Positions 9,436 through 18,050 of a DNA stretch of 64,000 nt are shown here, in pieces (positions within the stretch are counted from its first letter, which is position 1; each line of letters begins with the position of its first letter). The notes beneath the pieces are model-generated. The model was given only the letters and a program-made list of their open reading frames with translations, made no database searches and was not told the DNA's origin. The DNA lies in contig NZ_BDUD01000001.1 of the NCBI RefSeq assembly GCF_003113895.1, positions 1,107,916 through 1,171,915 of the forward strand, given 5' to 3'. The position numbers and the translations under genes are program-made. Origin of the DNA: Nostoc commune NIES-4072. GTDB taxonomy: Bacteria > Cyanobacteriota > Cyanobacteriia > Cyanobacteriales > Nostocaceae.

Positions 9436-10551
9436 CTAGTGGTCGCTCCCTTGTAAAATAGCTTCAATTAAATGCTTTTTTGATTCCATAATTTTTGATT
9501 CTAATATCGTAGATACTGATTCATAGTCAATATCAAAGATTTCCTTGCTGAATAACTGAGATTTTAATTTCTCCGAAAATATACGGTTTGTTAAGCCAAA
9601 ATCATTAAGCAAATCTCTTACCTTATTCGATTTATCACTAGGAAGAAATACTGTAAAAGGTTTATGAAAAATAATAGAAAATACAGTGCCGTGAAAAGTA
9701 TTAGTCACAATATAAGATGCTTCACTATGTAATCCAATCCACTCTTTCGGACTAGCAGCTTCTAAATTTATTTGTGCTAACGGTTCATTTCTACCGACTG
9801 AAACTATGGTTAAATTTTGTTCTTCTGCCAGAAATTTGATAAACTCTTCTTCCTCTGGTTGTATGTCAGCTTGAACATACAATAAAAGATATTTATTTGT
9901 TATTTTTGGTGGGGTTTTAAGTGTATCATACTTAATTAGAAAAGTAGGATCTAAAACTTTTATTGCTTTTTTATTGCATTTATTAGCAATAATTTCTAAA
10001 CTATTAGAATCACGCACTAAAATAGTTTGAAACTGATTAATCAATGTATATATTTCTTTTTCATAAGGTTCTAATTTTGTTGTATTACCAAAACTTGCTG
10101 CATAACTTATCTTACGAGTAGTTTTATTGCTAACAAAATCTAAAAAGAAAGAAGAATTATACCCTCTAAAGGAATCTATACACCATATTTGGTCACTGCC
10201 ACATATTACTACATCATATTTATCTTGATAGTATTTCAAGCCTTTTTTATCATAAATTTTTTTATTGCTTAACTTAACATGAGAAAGCAGGAAGCGTCTC
10301 ATTTTCCAATATCTTGAAATATAAATCAAAGATTTTTCATTAATCCGAATTTTCTTAGTTTGGCTAGTGCTAGATTTTACCCTTTTAATCGGAAGTAAAG
10401 GTCTGAAATATATCCATGCTATTTTAAGAGGTCGATAGTCTATTATTTCAACATCATAGCCTTGACTGTTAAGAAAACTCCAAAGAGCGCAAGTTTGGAG
10501 TGTTGCTCCGTAATTGTCTACATGGTGAAAAGTTAGAATTCCGATTTTCAT
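9436..10551 (-). CDS. Polysaccharide pyruvyl transferase family protein
   Basis: CsaB/WcaK-type family that transfers pyruvate from phosphoenolpyruvate to sugars of cell-surface polysaccharides, forming ketals. Visible features are the N-terminal MKIGILTFHHVDNYGATLQ motif, the central VVICGSDQIWCID and SYAASFGNT motifs, and the C-terminal GLHSEASYIVTNTFHGTVFSI, all typical of the family. Length (371) is normal. The start is supported by GGGAG five bases upstream of the ATG. It shares orientation with the MurB-like gene downstream (136-base gap) and the flippase upstream (163-base gap), so a cluster transcript is plausible. The acceptor sugar is unknown. Confidence 0.88.
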   Translation of the reverse strand: MKIGILTFHHVDNYGATLQTCALWSFLNSQGYDVEIIDYRPLKIAWIYFRPLLPIKRVKSSTSQTKKIRINEKSLIYISRYWKMRRFLLSHVKLSNKKIYDKKGLKYYQDKYDVVICGSDQIWCIDSFRGYNSSFFLDFVSNKTTRKISYAASFGNTTKLEPYEKEIYTLINQFQTILVRDSNSLEIIANKCNKKAIKVLDPTFLIKYDTLKTPPKITNKYLLLYVQADIQPEEEEFIKFLAEEQNLTIVSVGRNEPLAQINLEAASPKEWIGLHSEASYIVTNTFHGTVFSIIFHKPFTVFLPSDKSNKVRDLLNDFGLTNRIFSEKLKSQLFSKEIFDIDYESVSTILESKIMESKKHLIEAILQGSDH

Positions 10552-10714
10552 CTTTGCTCCCTTTGATAAACTATAAATTTTGTCTTAACTAATTAGTTTT
10601 ATGAGATTAGATAGATTTGATTTTTTTGTTAAACTATCATAGCTTGATGTATATTAAATTAATTTATAAAAATATATTTATATTGAAACTTGCTATTATT
10701 TCTACATAACAAAG

Positions 10715-12196
10715 TTATACTTTTGTTTTAATTTTGATATTCAAACTTTCTCCTAACTCAAGTATCTGTCTGAAAAGCTTGGGCGATATTATTGAGAGAG
10801 TAAGAATATAAATAGAGATTCCGAATATCCCTGAAATAGCTAGTAACATCCATGCTTCAAGAAATTTTCCTAAAAAATATTTAGTAGTTAATATAGTTAT
10901 AACCATTGCTCCAGAAGCTACTAAAGGTACTATGTATAAACGCAGATAATTATTTAAATTTATCTTAATAAGTTTATTAATAGCTAATAACGAAATAGGT
11001 AATATGAAATAACCTCGAACTACATAAGCAGAAGCAACCGCTACAATACCTAATCTTACTACCAGAGCAAAACCAATGACATTAGTAACTGTATTTATCA
11101 CTTGTATCCATAGTCTCCACGAAGGTTTGCCTAGCGCCAGAATTACAGAATTGTTATAAAAGAAAATTAGATGAACTGGGCCAATAAGAGATAGTATTTG
11201 CAATACTGGAATGCTCTGAATCCACTGTTCACCTAAGAATACTTTTATAAACTCAGTTGCTAATACTGGTACACAAAGAAATATTGGAAAAGCAATAATA
11301 CTTGTGAACTGAGTAGCAGTATAGAAAGCGTTTAATAATCGTTCCGGTTCTGCCTGTAATCTAGAAAATATTGGTAGTGCAATTTTAGTTGTAGTACTAA
11401 TTAGAATTTGCATCATTACTAGCAGCAATTTATAGGCAATTGAGTAATAACCTAATGCAACTAGTCCTAGATAATAGCCAATTAGTAAGTCATCGGCTCG
11501 GCGATTGAAAAAGTTAATTATGTTAAACGCAGATATATTAATTCCAAAGTTAAAAAGTTCTTTAACATGTATCATGGAAAATTGAAATCCCGGTCGCCAA
11601 TCGCTAACTCGCCACAAGACTAAAACTTGTATAAAACTAGTTGATAGCTGTTGACCTACGAGACTCCAAACGCCAAAGCCTAAAAAAGCCATCCAAATGC
11701 CAACTATTCCACCGAATATAACTGCTAATAGTGAGCGTATTGCTAAACTTTTAAAGGCAAACTTACGTTCAAGAACTGCTTGCTGCACGCTGCTCAATCC
11801 ATAAAATATAAAGCTTATAGATAAGCATTGAATAATTGGTACTAACTGCGCCTGTTTAAAGAAATCAGCTGCTAATCCAGCACCACCAACACTTAATATA
11901 GTTAAAAGTATACTAATTCCTAAAGTTGTCCAGAATGCAGTGTCTAAATGCTCTGAATTTATCTCTTGACGTTGGATAATTGCTACAGAGAATCCTTGAT
12001 CAACAAAAATTTGTACAAATTCAATAAATATAGATGCTAAAGCAATTAAACCAAAAGTTTCTGGATTAAGTAAACGAGCTAGAATAAAGAAAACAACTAA
12101 AATGACTACTTGGCGTCCCAAACTTTCTATAACAGTCCAAATTACACTCTTAACAGCTTTTTGCCGTAAGTTTGATGAATCTTTAGGTGATTCCAT
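10715..12196 (-). CDS. Wzx-like lipopolysaccharide/EPS flippase (MOP superfamily)
   Basis: Integral membrane translocase expected to flip lipid-linked oligosaccharide repeat units across the plasma membrane. It is 493 residues with about 12-14 hydrophobic segments. The N-terminal SVIWTVIESLGRQVVILVV and the segment RLLNPETFGLIALASIFIEF are characteristic of the WzxC/RfbX branch. ATG at 12196 starts MESPKDSSN; no strong ribosome binding site is visible. It lies between the pyruvyl transferase and the TagA-type transferase on the same strand. No Wzy polymerase is seen in the window. Confidence 0.9.
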   Translation of the reverse strand: MESPKDSSNLRQKAVKSVIWTVIESLGRQVVILVVFFILARLLNPETFGLIALASIFIEFVQIFVDQGFSVAIIQRQEINSEHLDTAFWTTLGISILLTILSVGGAGLAADFFKQAQLVPIIQCLSISFIFYGLSSVQQAVLERKFAFKSLAIRSLLAVIFGGIVGIWMAFLGFGVWSLVGQQLSTSFIQVLVLWRVSDWRPGFQFSMIHVKELFNFGINISAFNIINFFNRRADDLLIGYYLGLVALGYYSIAYKLLLVMMQILISTTTKIALPIFSRLQAEPERLLNAFYTATQFTSIIAFPIFLCVPVLATEFIKVFLGEQWIQSIPVLQILSLIGPVHLIFFYNNSVILALGKPSWRLWIQVINTVTNVIGFALVVRLGIVAVASAYVVRGYFILPISLLAINKLIKINLNNYLRLYIVPLVASGAMVITILTTKYFLGKFLEAWMLLAISGIFGISIYILTLSIISPKLFRQILELGESLNIKIKTKV

Positions 12197-12676
12197 TACA
12201 TAATTTACCGATGAAAGAACCTAGATAGAGTATATAGCTTTGATATTGCTAGCTATGAGCATCTGGATTATCTCTTTTCACGCCAATCGGTTACACCTTA
12301 CTTTATTTAGCTTTCAGTTATAATCAAAGTTTTTTACTCCGAAAATAATATAAAAGTACGTAAGGTAATAATTACCGTGAAAAAAGAAAATATTTTTAGC
12401 TTAAGTAATTCTTCATAGAAGAGTTTACCACAATCTTCTTGTAAATTGGCAGCAATTCAACAAAGTATTAGCATAAAATTTACTGATGAGCCAGGCTATT
12501 GAATTTTTATAAAAGTATAAAAGGCCCTGTTACTTATAATTTGTGGTTTTGAGTGGTATCTAAGTTTGCTAATCAATTGTTAAGACAACATAAAATTTTT
12601 GATTTTTTGGTTACTGAGTTGATATGTGTCTCAATAATGTTGTGTTCCACAGAATACATGTTCCCTTTGTTTTTTC
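12197..12676. other. Intergenic region upstream of the flippase gene
   Basis: About 480 AT-rich bases. No gene or remnant is recognisable on either strand. The 62-codon plus-strand frame at 12553-12741 runs into the 3' end of the glycosyltransferase gene and looks spurious. Confidence 0.4.
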
Positions 12677-13474
12677 TTAATCCCCAGTCTCGTGAAGGAA
12701 GACTGCTGCAATACGACTTGATGATAGTAGTTGCTTCGTAGCTAGCCATATAAATAGTGGAATAGTTTTAGCGTAGCGGCCGCAAAGTCGGCGTGGTTCT
12801 TGAATCCATCGATATAGCCATTCAAGCCCTAAGTCTCGAACTATGCGGGGTGCCCGCTTGTGAATTCCTGCATAGACTGGGAAAACTCCACCTAGTCCAA
12901 TCATTACAGCTTGTATCTTACCCTTATGTTGAGCTATCCAATTTTCTTGCTTAGGACATCCCAGAGATACTAATACGGTGCTAGCACCACTAGAGTTAAT
13001 CTTTTGAACCAAAGCTTCGTCTTCAGTTTCAGTCAGAGGGCGAAAGGGTAGAGGTTCCATCGCCGCAATTTTCATCTGCGGAAATTCCCGCTCTAACCTT
13101 TTTCGCATCCGAGAAAGAACTTCTGTTTGGGAACCTACAAAGAAAATACTAAGATTTTGTGTTTGAGTTAGGTGACACAATGCTAGGAAAATATCCATTC
13201 CTGCCACACGGTCTTGATAAAGCACTCCCATCTTTCGCATCATCCATACCAGAGGCATACCATCAGGAGTAACTATGTCTGCATTTCGTAATACGCTAGC
13301 AAACGCTGGATTCCAATGAGCTTCAATGAGCATGTGTACATTGGCTACATATACAGTTTTACTTTCACGTCTCCTCGCCCACTTCAGCATTGTTTGTACT
13401 TGATCGTCAAAGCGTAAAGCAGTAATGGGAAAATCCAGTACTTTTTTAGTAGGTAGAAGCACTCTTGCCACCAT
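12677..13474 (-). CDS. WecG/TagA/CpsF family glycosyltransferase
   Basis: GT26-family enzyme that adds a sugar (ManNAc or ManNAcA in characterised members) to an undecaprenyl-linked acceptor early in surface-polymer synthesis. Diagnostic motifs are TVYVANVHMLIEAH, ADIVTPDGMPLVWMMR, the V-S-L-G-C-P-K-Q-E signature, GLGGVFPVYAGIHKRAP and GLEWLYRWIQEPRR. The start is ATG at 13474, six bases after AGGAG; the preceding TTG is ignored. The 265-residue length is typical. It likely works with the flippase and pyruvyl transferase downstream on the same strand. Confidence 0.93.
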   Translation of the reverse strand: MVARVLLPTKKVLDFPITALRFDDQVQTMLKWARRRESKTVYVANVHMLIEAHWNPAFASVLRNADIVTPDGMPLVWMMRKMGVLYQDRVAGMDIFLALCHLTQTQNLSIFFVGSQTEVLSRMRKRLEREFPQMKIAAMEPLPFRPLTETEDEALVQKINSSGASTVLVSLGCPKQENWIAQHKGKIQAVMIGLGGVFPVYAGIHKRAPRIVRDLGLEWLYRWIQEPRRLCGRYAKTIPLFIWLATKQLLSSSRIAAVFLHETGD

Positions 13475-13988
13475 CAATAACTCCTGTGTCCAAGAAAAAA
13501 ATCCATAGATTACCTAGACCATTCCGAATATTCAATAATTCAGATGAAATGACTCCTGGCTTTTTGTAGCCTTGTGTGATCGTTGGAAGTTAACACATGG
13601 AGATGCAATTGCTTTCTTAGTATACTTTTGACTTAACCGTTAATATTAGAATTATTTTGCTGCTGTGTCTTAGTTTACTGTTTTAAGCTAGGGATTTCAG
13701 ACGCTGCCTGACAAAATTCATACTTCCTTCATAATTAATTTTTGGTTTGTTCATGCAAGCATTACAATTGCGATAAATTCCTACAAACATTCGTAGTACT
13801 TTATACTTGCTTTAACTACATAAGGTTAAATACCAGACACTCAGCTTGCCGATTTTGATACGTAAATATGCGCTTAAGAGGTCTAATTCTAATTAGTATA
13901 TTTTAAAGAATGGCTAATAGTTTTTTATTATGACTTTCCAAACTTATTACAAATTTAATTTAAGGACTGACAAATAAAAAATATTCAA
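13475..13988. other. Intergenic region, nothing recognised
   Basis: About 510 AT-rich bases upstream of the TagA-type gene. They presumably carry its promoter and leader, but no clear promoter pair or remnant could be picked out. Confidence 0.35.
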
Positions 13989-13998
13989 TTAATTTATT

Positions 13999-14054
13999 GT
14001 GGGGTGGGCGACACGATCGCCATATAATATAGGCGAGCTTTTCGGCTCACCCCA
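13999..14054. repeat. Hairpin-forming GTGGGGTG element
   Basis: Outer arms GTGGGGTG (13999-14006) and CACCCCAC bracket about 40 bases that contain imperfect inner complementarity (GGCGA / CGCC). A related arrangement, arms beginning GTGGGGCGGGC, occurs at 24779-24840. Both lie in intergenic DNA, consistent with a dispersed hairpin repeat family. Confidence 0.6.
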
Positions 14055-14086
14055 CAAGATTAGATAATTTATTTGTTGGAGTTTCC

Positions 14087-14333
14087 TTAGTCTATATATT
14101 GAAAAATCCCTAAATTTTCTTTTTTTCTGAAATAAAAGCCCAAAAAATAAGGGGAAGATAAACTTATCTTCCCCTGCTCTATTGTTTTTGTTATTCTCTG
14201 GCTTGTTAGCTTCTTTGAGTCTTTGTCGTAACATTTGCCTTTGTTTTTTGAGTTGCCTCTTTCTTGCAGAACCACCTCTACCTTTGTCATTCCTGCCTTC
14301 TTTACGGGGAGACTCCCATCTTTTCAGCCGCAT
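14087..14333 (-). other. Uncertain small basic ORF or small RNA downstream of tRNA-Leu
   Basis: An ATG at 14333 opens a very basic frame (MRLKRWESPRKEGR, KRQLKKQRQMLRQRLKEAN). After about 56 codons it runs straight through a strong intrinsic terminator at 14143-14174, so the full 114-codon frame (to 13989) is unlikely to be translated as such. Either the region is a short transcript trailing tRNA-Leu, or a small basic protein whose real end differs. A shifted frame at 14087-14290 has no better support. I do not recognise the protein. Confidence 0.35.
14143..14174 (-). terminator. Intrinsic terminator downstream of tRNA-Leu(CAA)
   Basis: On the minus strand the arms GGGGAAGATAA / TTATCTTCCCC (11 perfect pairs, 2-base loop) are followed by a T-rich run TTATTTTTT. 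This is the strongest minus-strand terminator in the neighbourhood. Confidence 0.8.
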
Positions 14334-14364
14334 AATTTTTTATCTATCCTACTTGTTTTGGTAG

Positions 14365-14448
14365 TGGGCAGGAGGAGAATCGAACTCCTATGACCGCAAG
14401 GCCGCCACATTTTGAGTGTGGTGCGTCTACCAATTTCGCCACCCGCCC
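14365..14448 (-). tRNA. tRNA-Leu (CAA anticodon)
   Basis: Class II tRNA with a long variable arm on the minus strand. The acceptor stem is GGGCGGG / CCTGCCC with discriminator A. The anticodon stem CCACA / TGTGG encloses loop CTCAAAA, anticodon CAA; the variable arm is CGGCC-TTGC-GGTCA-like and the T-arm AGGAG-TTCGATT-CTCCT. No CCA is encoded. Confidence 0.97.
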
Positions 14449-14556
14449 ATATATCTAACCTTAACTAGTATACTCTAATTAAGTGATTTTGTAACAAGTC
14501 TGAAAATTTATTTTCAAAGTTTTGCTGGAATAATTTAGGTCTAAGAATTTTTTGGC

Positions 14557-15681
14557 TTACAGGCGTGGCAGGATCAATAAACTAGGGTCAATATCCTGTA
14601 GTTTGGCGCAGCCGCTAAGTGCCATTGCCAGATTTAACTCATCTTGTAGCAGTGATATGACATGAGATACACCAACTTGTCCTGCTACTGCTAGTCCCCA
14701 CAAAATGGGTCGTCCGATCAGTACTGCTTTTGCTCCTAATGCCAGGGCTTTGAGAATGTCTGTGCCTCTACGGATGCCTCCATCCAACAGTACTTCTATT
14801 TTACCATCCACTGCTGCTACTATTTCAGCTAGAGCGTTTAAAGAAGCGATCGCACCATCGAGTTGTCTGCCACCATGATTGGAAACAACAATTGCTTTGG
14901 CTCCATATTCTACAGCCCGAACAGCATCATCTCCCCGTAAAATTCCTTTGATGACTAAAGGTAGTGGAGATAAAGATTGTAACCATTCCAAATCGTCCCA
15001 AGTTACTGCTGGGTTTAGCTGTTGAGCAAAATAGGTAAATAATCCAGATTCGCCTTTTTCATGGGAAATATCTAGCCCTGATATGGTGGCGAGATTAGCC
15101 AGATGTAAGTCTGGGGGTAGGGCAAACTCGTTACGTCTATCTCTTTCTCGCTGTCCGAGAACAGGTGCATCTACAGTTAGACAAAGTGCTTTGTAGCCTG
15201 CTTTATAAGCTTTTTCTACTAAACCACGAGTTAATCCCCGATCTTTATGGATGTAAAGCTGGAACCATCGCAGAGAATCCGAGAAATTATCACATGCACT
15301 GGCTACTTCTTCAATACTCTTTGTGGCCATTGTACTTAACACCATACCCACACCAGCTGATGCCGCAGCTAGAGCCGTGGCAATTTCTCCATCTGGATGA
15401 GCTAGACATTGAAAAGCCATCGGCGCAATTAATAAAGGTAGTTGCAGGGGTTGTCCTAAAATGGAGGTGGTTAGATTGCGATCGCTTACATTGACTAATA
15501 CACGAGGTCGCAACTTTAATCTCTCAAAGGCAGCACGATTATCCCGTAGTGTGATTTCATCCCAAGCACCACTGTTATAGTAATCAAGCGTGATTTGAGA
15601 TAGATGCTCTTTTGCTAGCTTTTCGTACTCAAACAGATTTATGGGTTGAAGAAAACGATGGTCGTTGGGTACAACTGTCAT
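14557..15681 (-). CDS. lox: FMN-dependent alpha-hydroxy-acid oxidase, probable L-lactate oxidase
   Basis: Oxidises an L-2-hydroxy acid to the 2-oxo acid with release of H2O2. The substrate and FMN set is present: Tyr in LDYYNSGAWDE, Tyr in QLYIHKD, Lys in VIKGIL, and His/Arg in SNHGGRQLDG, followed by LLDGGIRRGTD. Where plant glycolate oxidases have APTAMQ and SSWATSS, this protein has APMAFQ and STMATKS. That replaces two substrate-pocket residues and fits the lactate-preferring enzyme described for nitrogen-fixing Nostoc. Substrate preference is therefore an inference. Length (374) is typical. The gene stands alone between tRNA-Leu and the DUF4351-like gene. Confidence 0.88.
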   Translation of the reverse strand: MTVVPNDHRFLQPINLFEYEKLAKEHLSQITLDYYNSGAWDEITLRDNRAAFERLKLRPRVLVNVSDRNLTTSILGQPLQLPLLIAPMAFQCLAHPDGEIATALAAASAGVGMVLSTMATKSIEEVASACDNFSDSLRWFQLYIHKDRGLTRGLVEKAYKAGYKALCLTVDAPVLGQRERDRRNEFALPPDLHLANLATISGLDISHEKGESGLFTYFAQQLNPAVTWDDLEWLQSLSPLPLVIKGILRGDDAVRAVEYGAKAIVVSNHGGRQLDGAIASLNALAEIVAAVDGKIEVLLDGGIRRGTDILKALALGAKAVLIGRPILWGLAVAGQVGVSHVISLLQDELNLAMALSGCAKLQDIDPSLLILPRL

Positions 15682-15765
15682 GGTAGAGGCTGTGGGTTAA
15701 GCAATGGGATGTTTTTTAATCCGATTAGTAAAGCTGTAAAACCCAGTATCTCCGATTGAGTTCTT

Positions 15766-16707
15766 CTAAAGGAATCTATTTAATAATTCTTCTTTAGATA
15801 GTTGCAGTAATAAAGGAGTAAATTCCTCTGGAGATAATGCCAATAAAGCTTCAGTAATTCCTCTTAGTTCTGCATCTAAAGAACCAAAGCGAACTCGCAA
15901 AAAATTTTCTATAACATTACGACGTTCTGTTTTAATTCCTTCTTGGATTCCTTCTTGGATTCCTTCTTGGATTCCTTCTTGGATTCCTTCTTGGATTCCT
16001 TCTTGTTTAACTTCTGCTAATTTTTGCTCGTAAATAGGTGATAAACGCATAATTAAATCTCTATCCTCCTCGTCTATATTCTGATTGAATTCTAAGGTAG
16101 TCTTTAAATTCAATAATAAATCAATTGCTTTGGAACGTAAGGGATTATTTTGGGGAAGTGCTTCTAGTTCGTCTATTGCTTGTTGTTGAACTCTTCCCTT
16201 ACCTAAAATTCTCAACCATAGTGTTTCTTCGGTACACGGTAATTGGTGAATTACCACAATTGCTGTTCTAAAATAATCGCCTAAAAAATTTACTCCTATT
16301 CCCCAATTCTCTTCATCTAGGTTAGTTCTAAAACCATCCAATATAGATTCAGAAGCCGTGGGTGATAAAATCCACAAACGTGGTAATTCTAATTCTACAA
16401 ACCGAGTTTTATCGCCTTTAGCTTGACGCTTTACTTCAGCAAAGATATCAAACAATTTATTTAAGCAACTGCGGATCTCCGCAATTGTAGCTGCATTTCT
16501 AAATGGTTCAACTAATGCAGGTTCAGCCGCAAATTTTCCTAACAGCCCTAATTCTATTGTATTTGTCGATTGGGGCGAAGGTACAAAATAAACATCAATC
16601 TCTCGGATTTGGGCTGGAACTTTCCGACTTGTTTCCACTTCTCCCAATGGTTGTAACAATTCTTTAAGATAGTCTTTGGCGAACTGGTCGTAAGGAAACC
16701 TAGTCAT
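15766..16707 (-). CDS. Rpn/PD-(D/E)XK-like DUF4351 family protein
   Basis: A cyanobacterial paralogous family related to Rpn transposase-like nucleases. It starts MTRFPYDQFAKDYLKELL, followed by REIDVYFVP, a predicted nuclease-like core, and a C-terminal DUF4351-like helical segment (RNVIENFLRVRFGSLDAELR). Between them is an expanded tandem run of the tetrapeptide Q-E-G-I encoded by 12-bp units at about 15942-16010. ATG at 16707 is chosen because family members begin there; an upstream ATG at 16734 would add nine residues, and neither has a clear ribosome binding site. Nuclease activity is an inference from the family and its role is unknown. Confidence 0.7.
   Translation of the reverse strand: MTRFPYDQFAKDYLKELLQPLGEVETSRKVPAQIREIDVYFVPSPQSTNTIELGLLGKFAAEPALVEPFRNAATIAEIRSCLNKLFDIFAEVKRQAKGDKTRFVELELPRLWILSPTASESILDGFRTNLDEENWGIGVNFLGDYFRTAIVVIHQLPCTEETLWLRILGKGRVQQQAIDELEALPQNNPLRSKAIDLLLNLKTTLEFNQNIDEEDRDLIMRLSPIYEQKLAEVKQEGIQEGIQEGIQEGIQEGIQEGIKTERRNVIENFLRVRFGSLDAELRGITEALLALSPEEFTPLLLQLSKEELLNRFL
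15942..16010. repeat. 12-bp coding microsatellite (EGIQ repeat)
   Basis: Five or more near-identical units of GGATTCCTTCTT in tandem inside the DUF4351-like gene, read on the minus strand as a repeating Glu-Gly-Ile-Gln. Because the unit is a multiple of three, gain or loss changes linker length without a frameshift. Confidence 0.9.
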
Positions 16708-16783
16708 TAGCTGATTTTTTGGCTGTACCAGCATTTTACATTACAGCGAATCGCCCACAGCTTGCCTAAAAACTTTAGTAAGT

Positions 16784-16812
16784 GCGATGTCTACGACGGG
16801 CTGCGCCAACGC
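16784..16812. repeat. Dispersed TCTACGACGGGCT repeat
   Basis: Sequence GCGATGTCTACGACGGGCT followed by GCGCCAACGC. Near-identical copies occur at 52696-52724 and 54296-54321, with a diverged one at about 56250-56272. All are intergenic. Confidence 0.8.
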
Positions 16813-16883
16813 ATGAGCGAATCATCTGGAGTATTGTAAGCTAAAACACATCTAATTTAGATAACCAAATTTCATTAGTCGCT

Positions 16884-17762
16884 CTACCAGTTTCGCCATC
16901 CACCTTTGGGTGCAACTTCATTACTTGTAGACTTCAGTCCATGATTTTGGATTAAAGATTGGTATTCTGTACTGCTTGCCCAACGGTCAATTTCTCGCGC
17001 CCGTAGCACTGGCACTGGATGGGTTAATTGGGCTGTGCGGGCAGCTTTGACCATTTCACCTAGTTCGGTCTTGCTAATATCATCGTAAGCGCGGGCTTGG
17101 TCAACAAAGGCATCAAGATTAAGTTGTGGCGCTAAGGTGGGGGAACCACCTGCCAGCTTCATCAATACTGACATGACAACTTTGGGGTCTTGGGTTGCTA
17201 GTAATGCGGCGCGATCGCAGGTAAACTCAGCACAGCGTACCCATTCTAAAAGTTGTGCCTGTATCGCTTGAGCAACGAAGGTTCCGACATTGGGCACAAT
17301 CGCCGCAGCTAATATTAATAAATTTACAGGGGTTAAGTAAACGCTATGGTCACACTTGAGATGCCCCAACTCATGGGCAATTACTGCCTGTATTTCCTCT
17401 GGTGTGAGGATATCAATCAGGGATGTGTGTAATACAACAAACGGCTGCTTACCCCGCACAGCAAAAGTATAGGCGTTGGGAGCCGGATGTTGCCGGACGT
17501 ACAACTGGGGAGGCTCTATATCCAGGATTTTACAGGCATCTAACAACAGCTTGTATAAATCGGGCAGTTGCTTTTCACCCACCAGAATGCTGGAGGCAAT
17601 ATTTTCCACATAAAAAACCTGCTCTGCCATTGGCCCAAGCCAATTTCGCACCAACATATCTATGCCTGGTATTTGCTTGAGCGTTTTGGTAGCTTCCAGG
17701 TCTAATGGATGACGAAATGAGTCAGCTTTTAAACCAATTAGCGGGGTTTTAAAGAAGGACAT
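16884..17762 (-). CDS. M48 family metalloprotease
   Basis: Zinc metallopeptidase of the HtpX/Ste24 superfamily. The zinc site HELGH sits in AVIAHELGHLKCDH, with the downstream Glu-containing helix EFTCDRAALLATQ supplying the third ligand. PNAYTFAVRGKQPFVVLH is the usual pre-active-site strand. One hydrophobic segment (LTPVNLLILAAAIVP) follows the zinc helix, so membrane association is likely. ATG at 17762 (292 residues) is preferred because homologues begin MSFFKTPLIGLKAD; an in-frame start at 17789 adds only a Cys-rich stub. No operon partner. It probably acts in membrane-protein quality control, by analogy. Confidence 0.88.
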   Translation of the reverse strand: MSFFKTPLIGLKADSFRHPLDLEATKTLKQIPGIDMLVRNWLGPMAEQVFYVENIASSILVGEKQLPDLYKLLLDACKILDIEPPQLYVRQHPAPNAYTFAVRGKQPFVVLHTSLIDILTPEEIQAVIAHELGHLKCDHSVYLTPVNLLILAAAIVPNVGTFVAQAIQAQLLEWVRCAEFTCDRAALLATQDPKVVMSVLMKLAGGSPTLAPQLNLDAFVDQARAYDDISKTELGEMVKAARTAQLTHPVPVLRAREIDRWASSTEYQSLIQNHGLKSTSNEVAPKGGWRNW

Positions 17763-17854
17763 AGTGCAACAAGCTATAAAAAAACACAACTATAGAATCT
17801 GGCTGTAGATAAACAGCCATACACAGTTAGTATAACGATTTAACTAAGCTGACC

Positions 17855-18045
17855 AGGTGGAACAGGGGGAGAAAATTTTACCTTGTCTCCCTCATTCCCC
17901 TTGTTACCGCCTCAGTCTCAACTAAGAGGCAGGAGGCAAGGGAGACAAGGTGACAAGAGGTAAGAATTTGCAACAAGTCTTTCCCCTTGTCCCCAATTCT
18001 CCCTGTCCTGAATTCCTCTTCCCCCTGCTCCCTGCTCTCTTGCCT
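17855..18045. repeat. Degenerate STRR-rich intergenic segment
   Basis: Purine/pyrimidine-biased sequence with repeated GGGGAGA-, CCCCTTG- and AGACAAGG-like heptamers on both strands, of the short tandemly repeated repetitive type known from heterocystous cyanobacteria. It separates the M48 protease promoter from the 3' end of murA and contains no gene. Confidence 0.7.
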
Positions 18046-18050
18046 CTTCT

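Noticed and set aside
12553..12741. 62-codon plus-strand ORF
   Set aside because: Overlaps the 3' end of the glycosyltransferase gene, has no ribosome binding site and no family resemblance.
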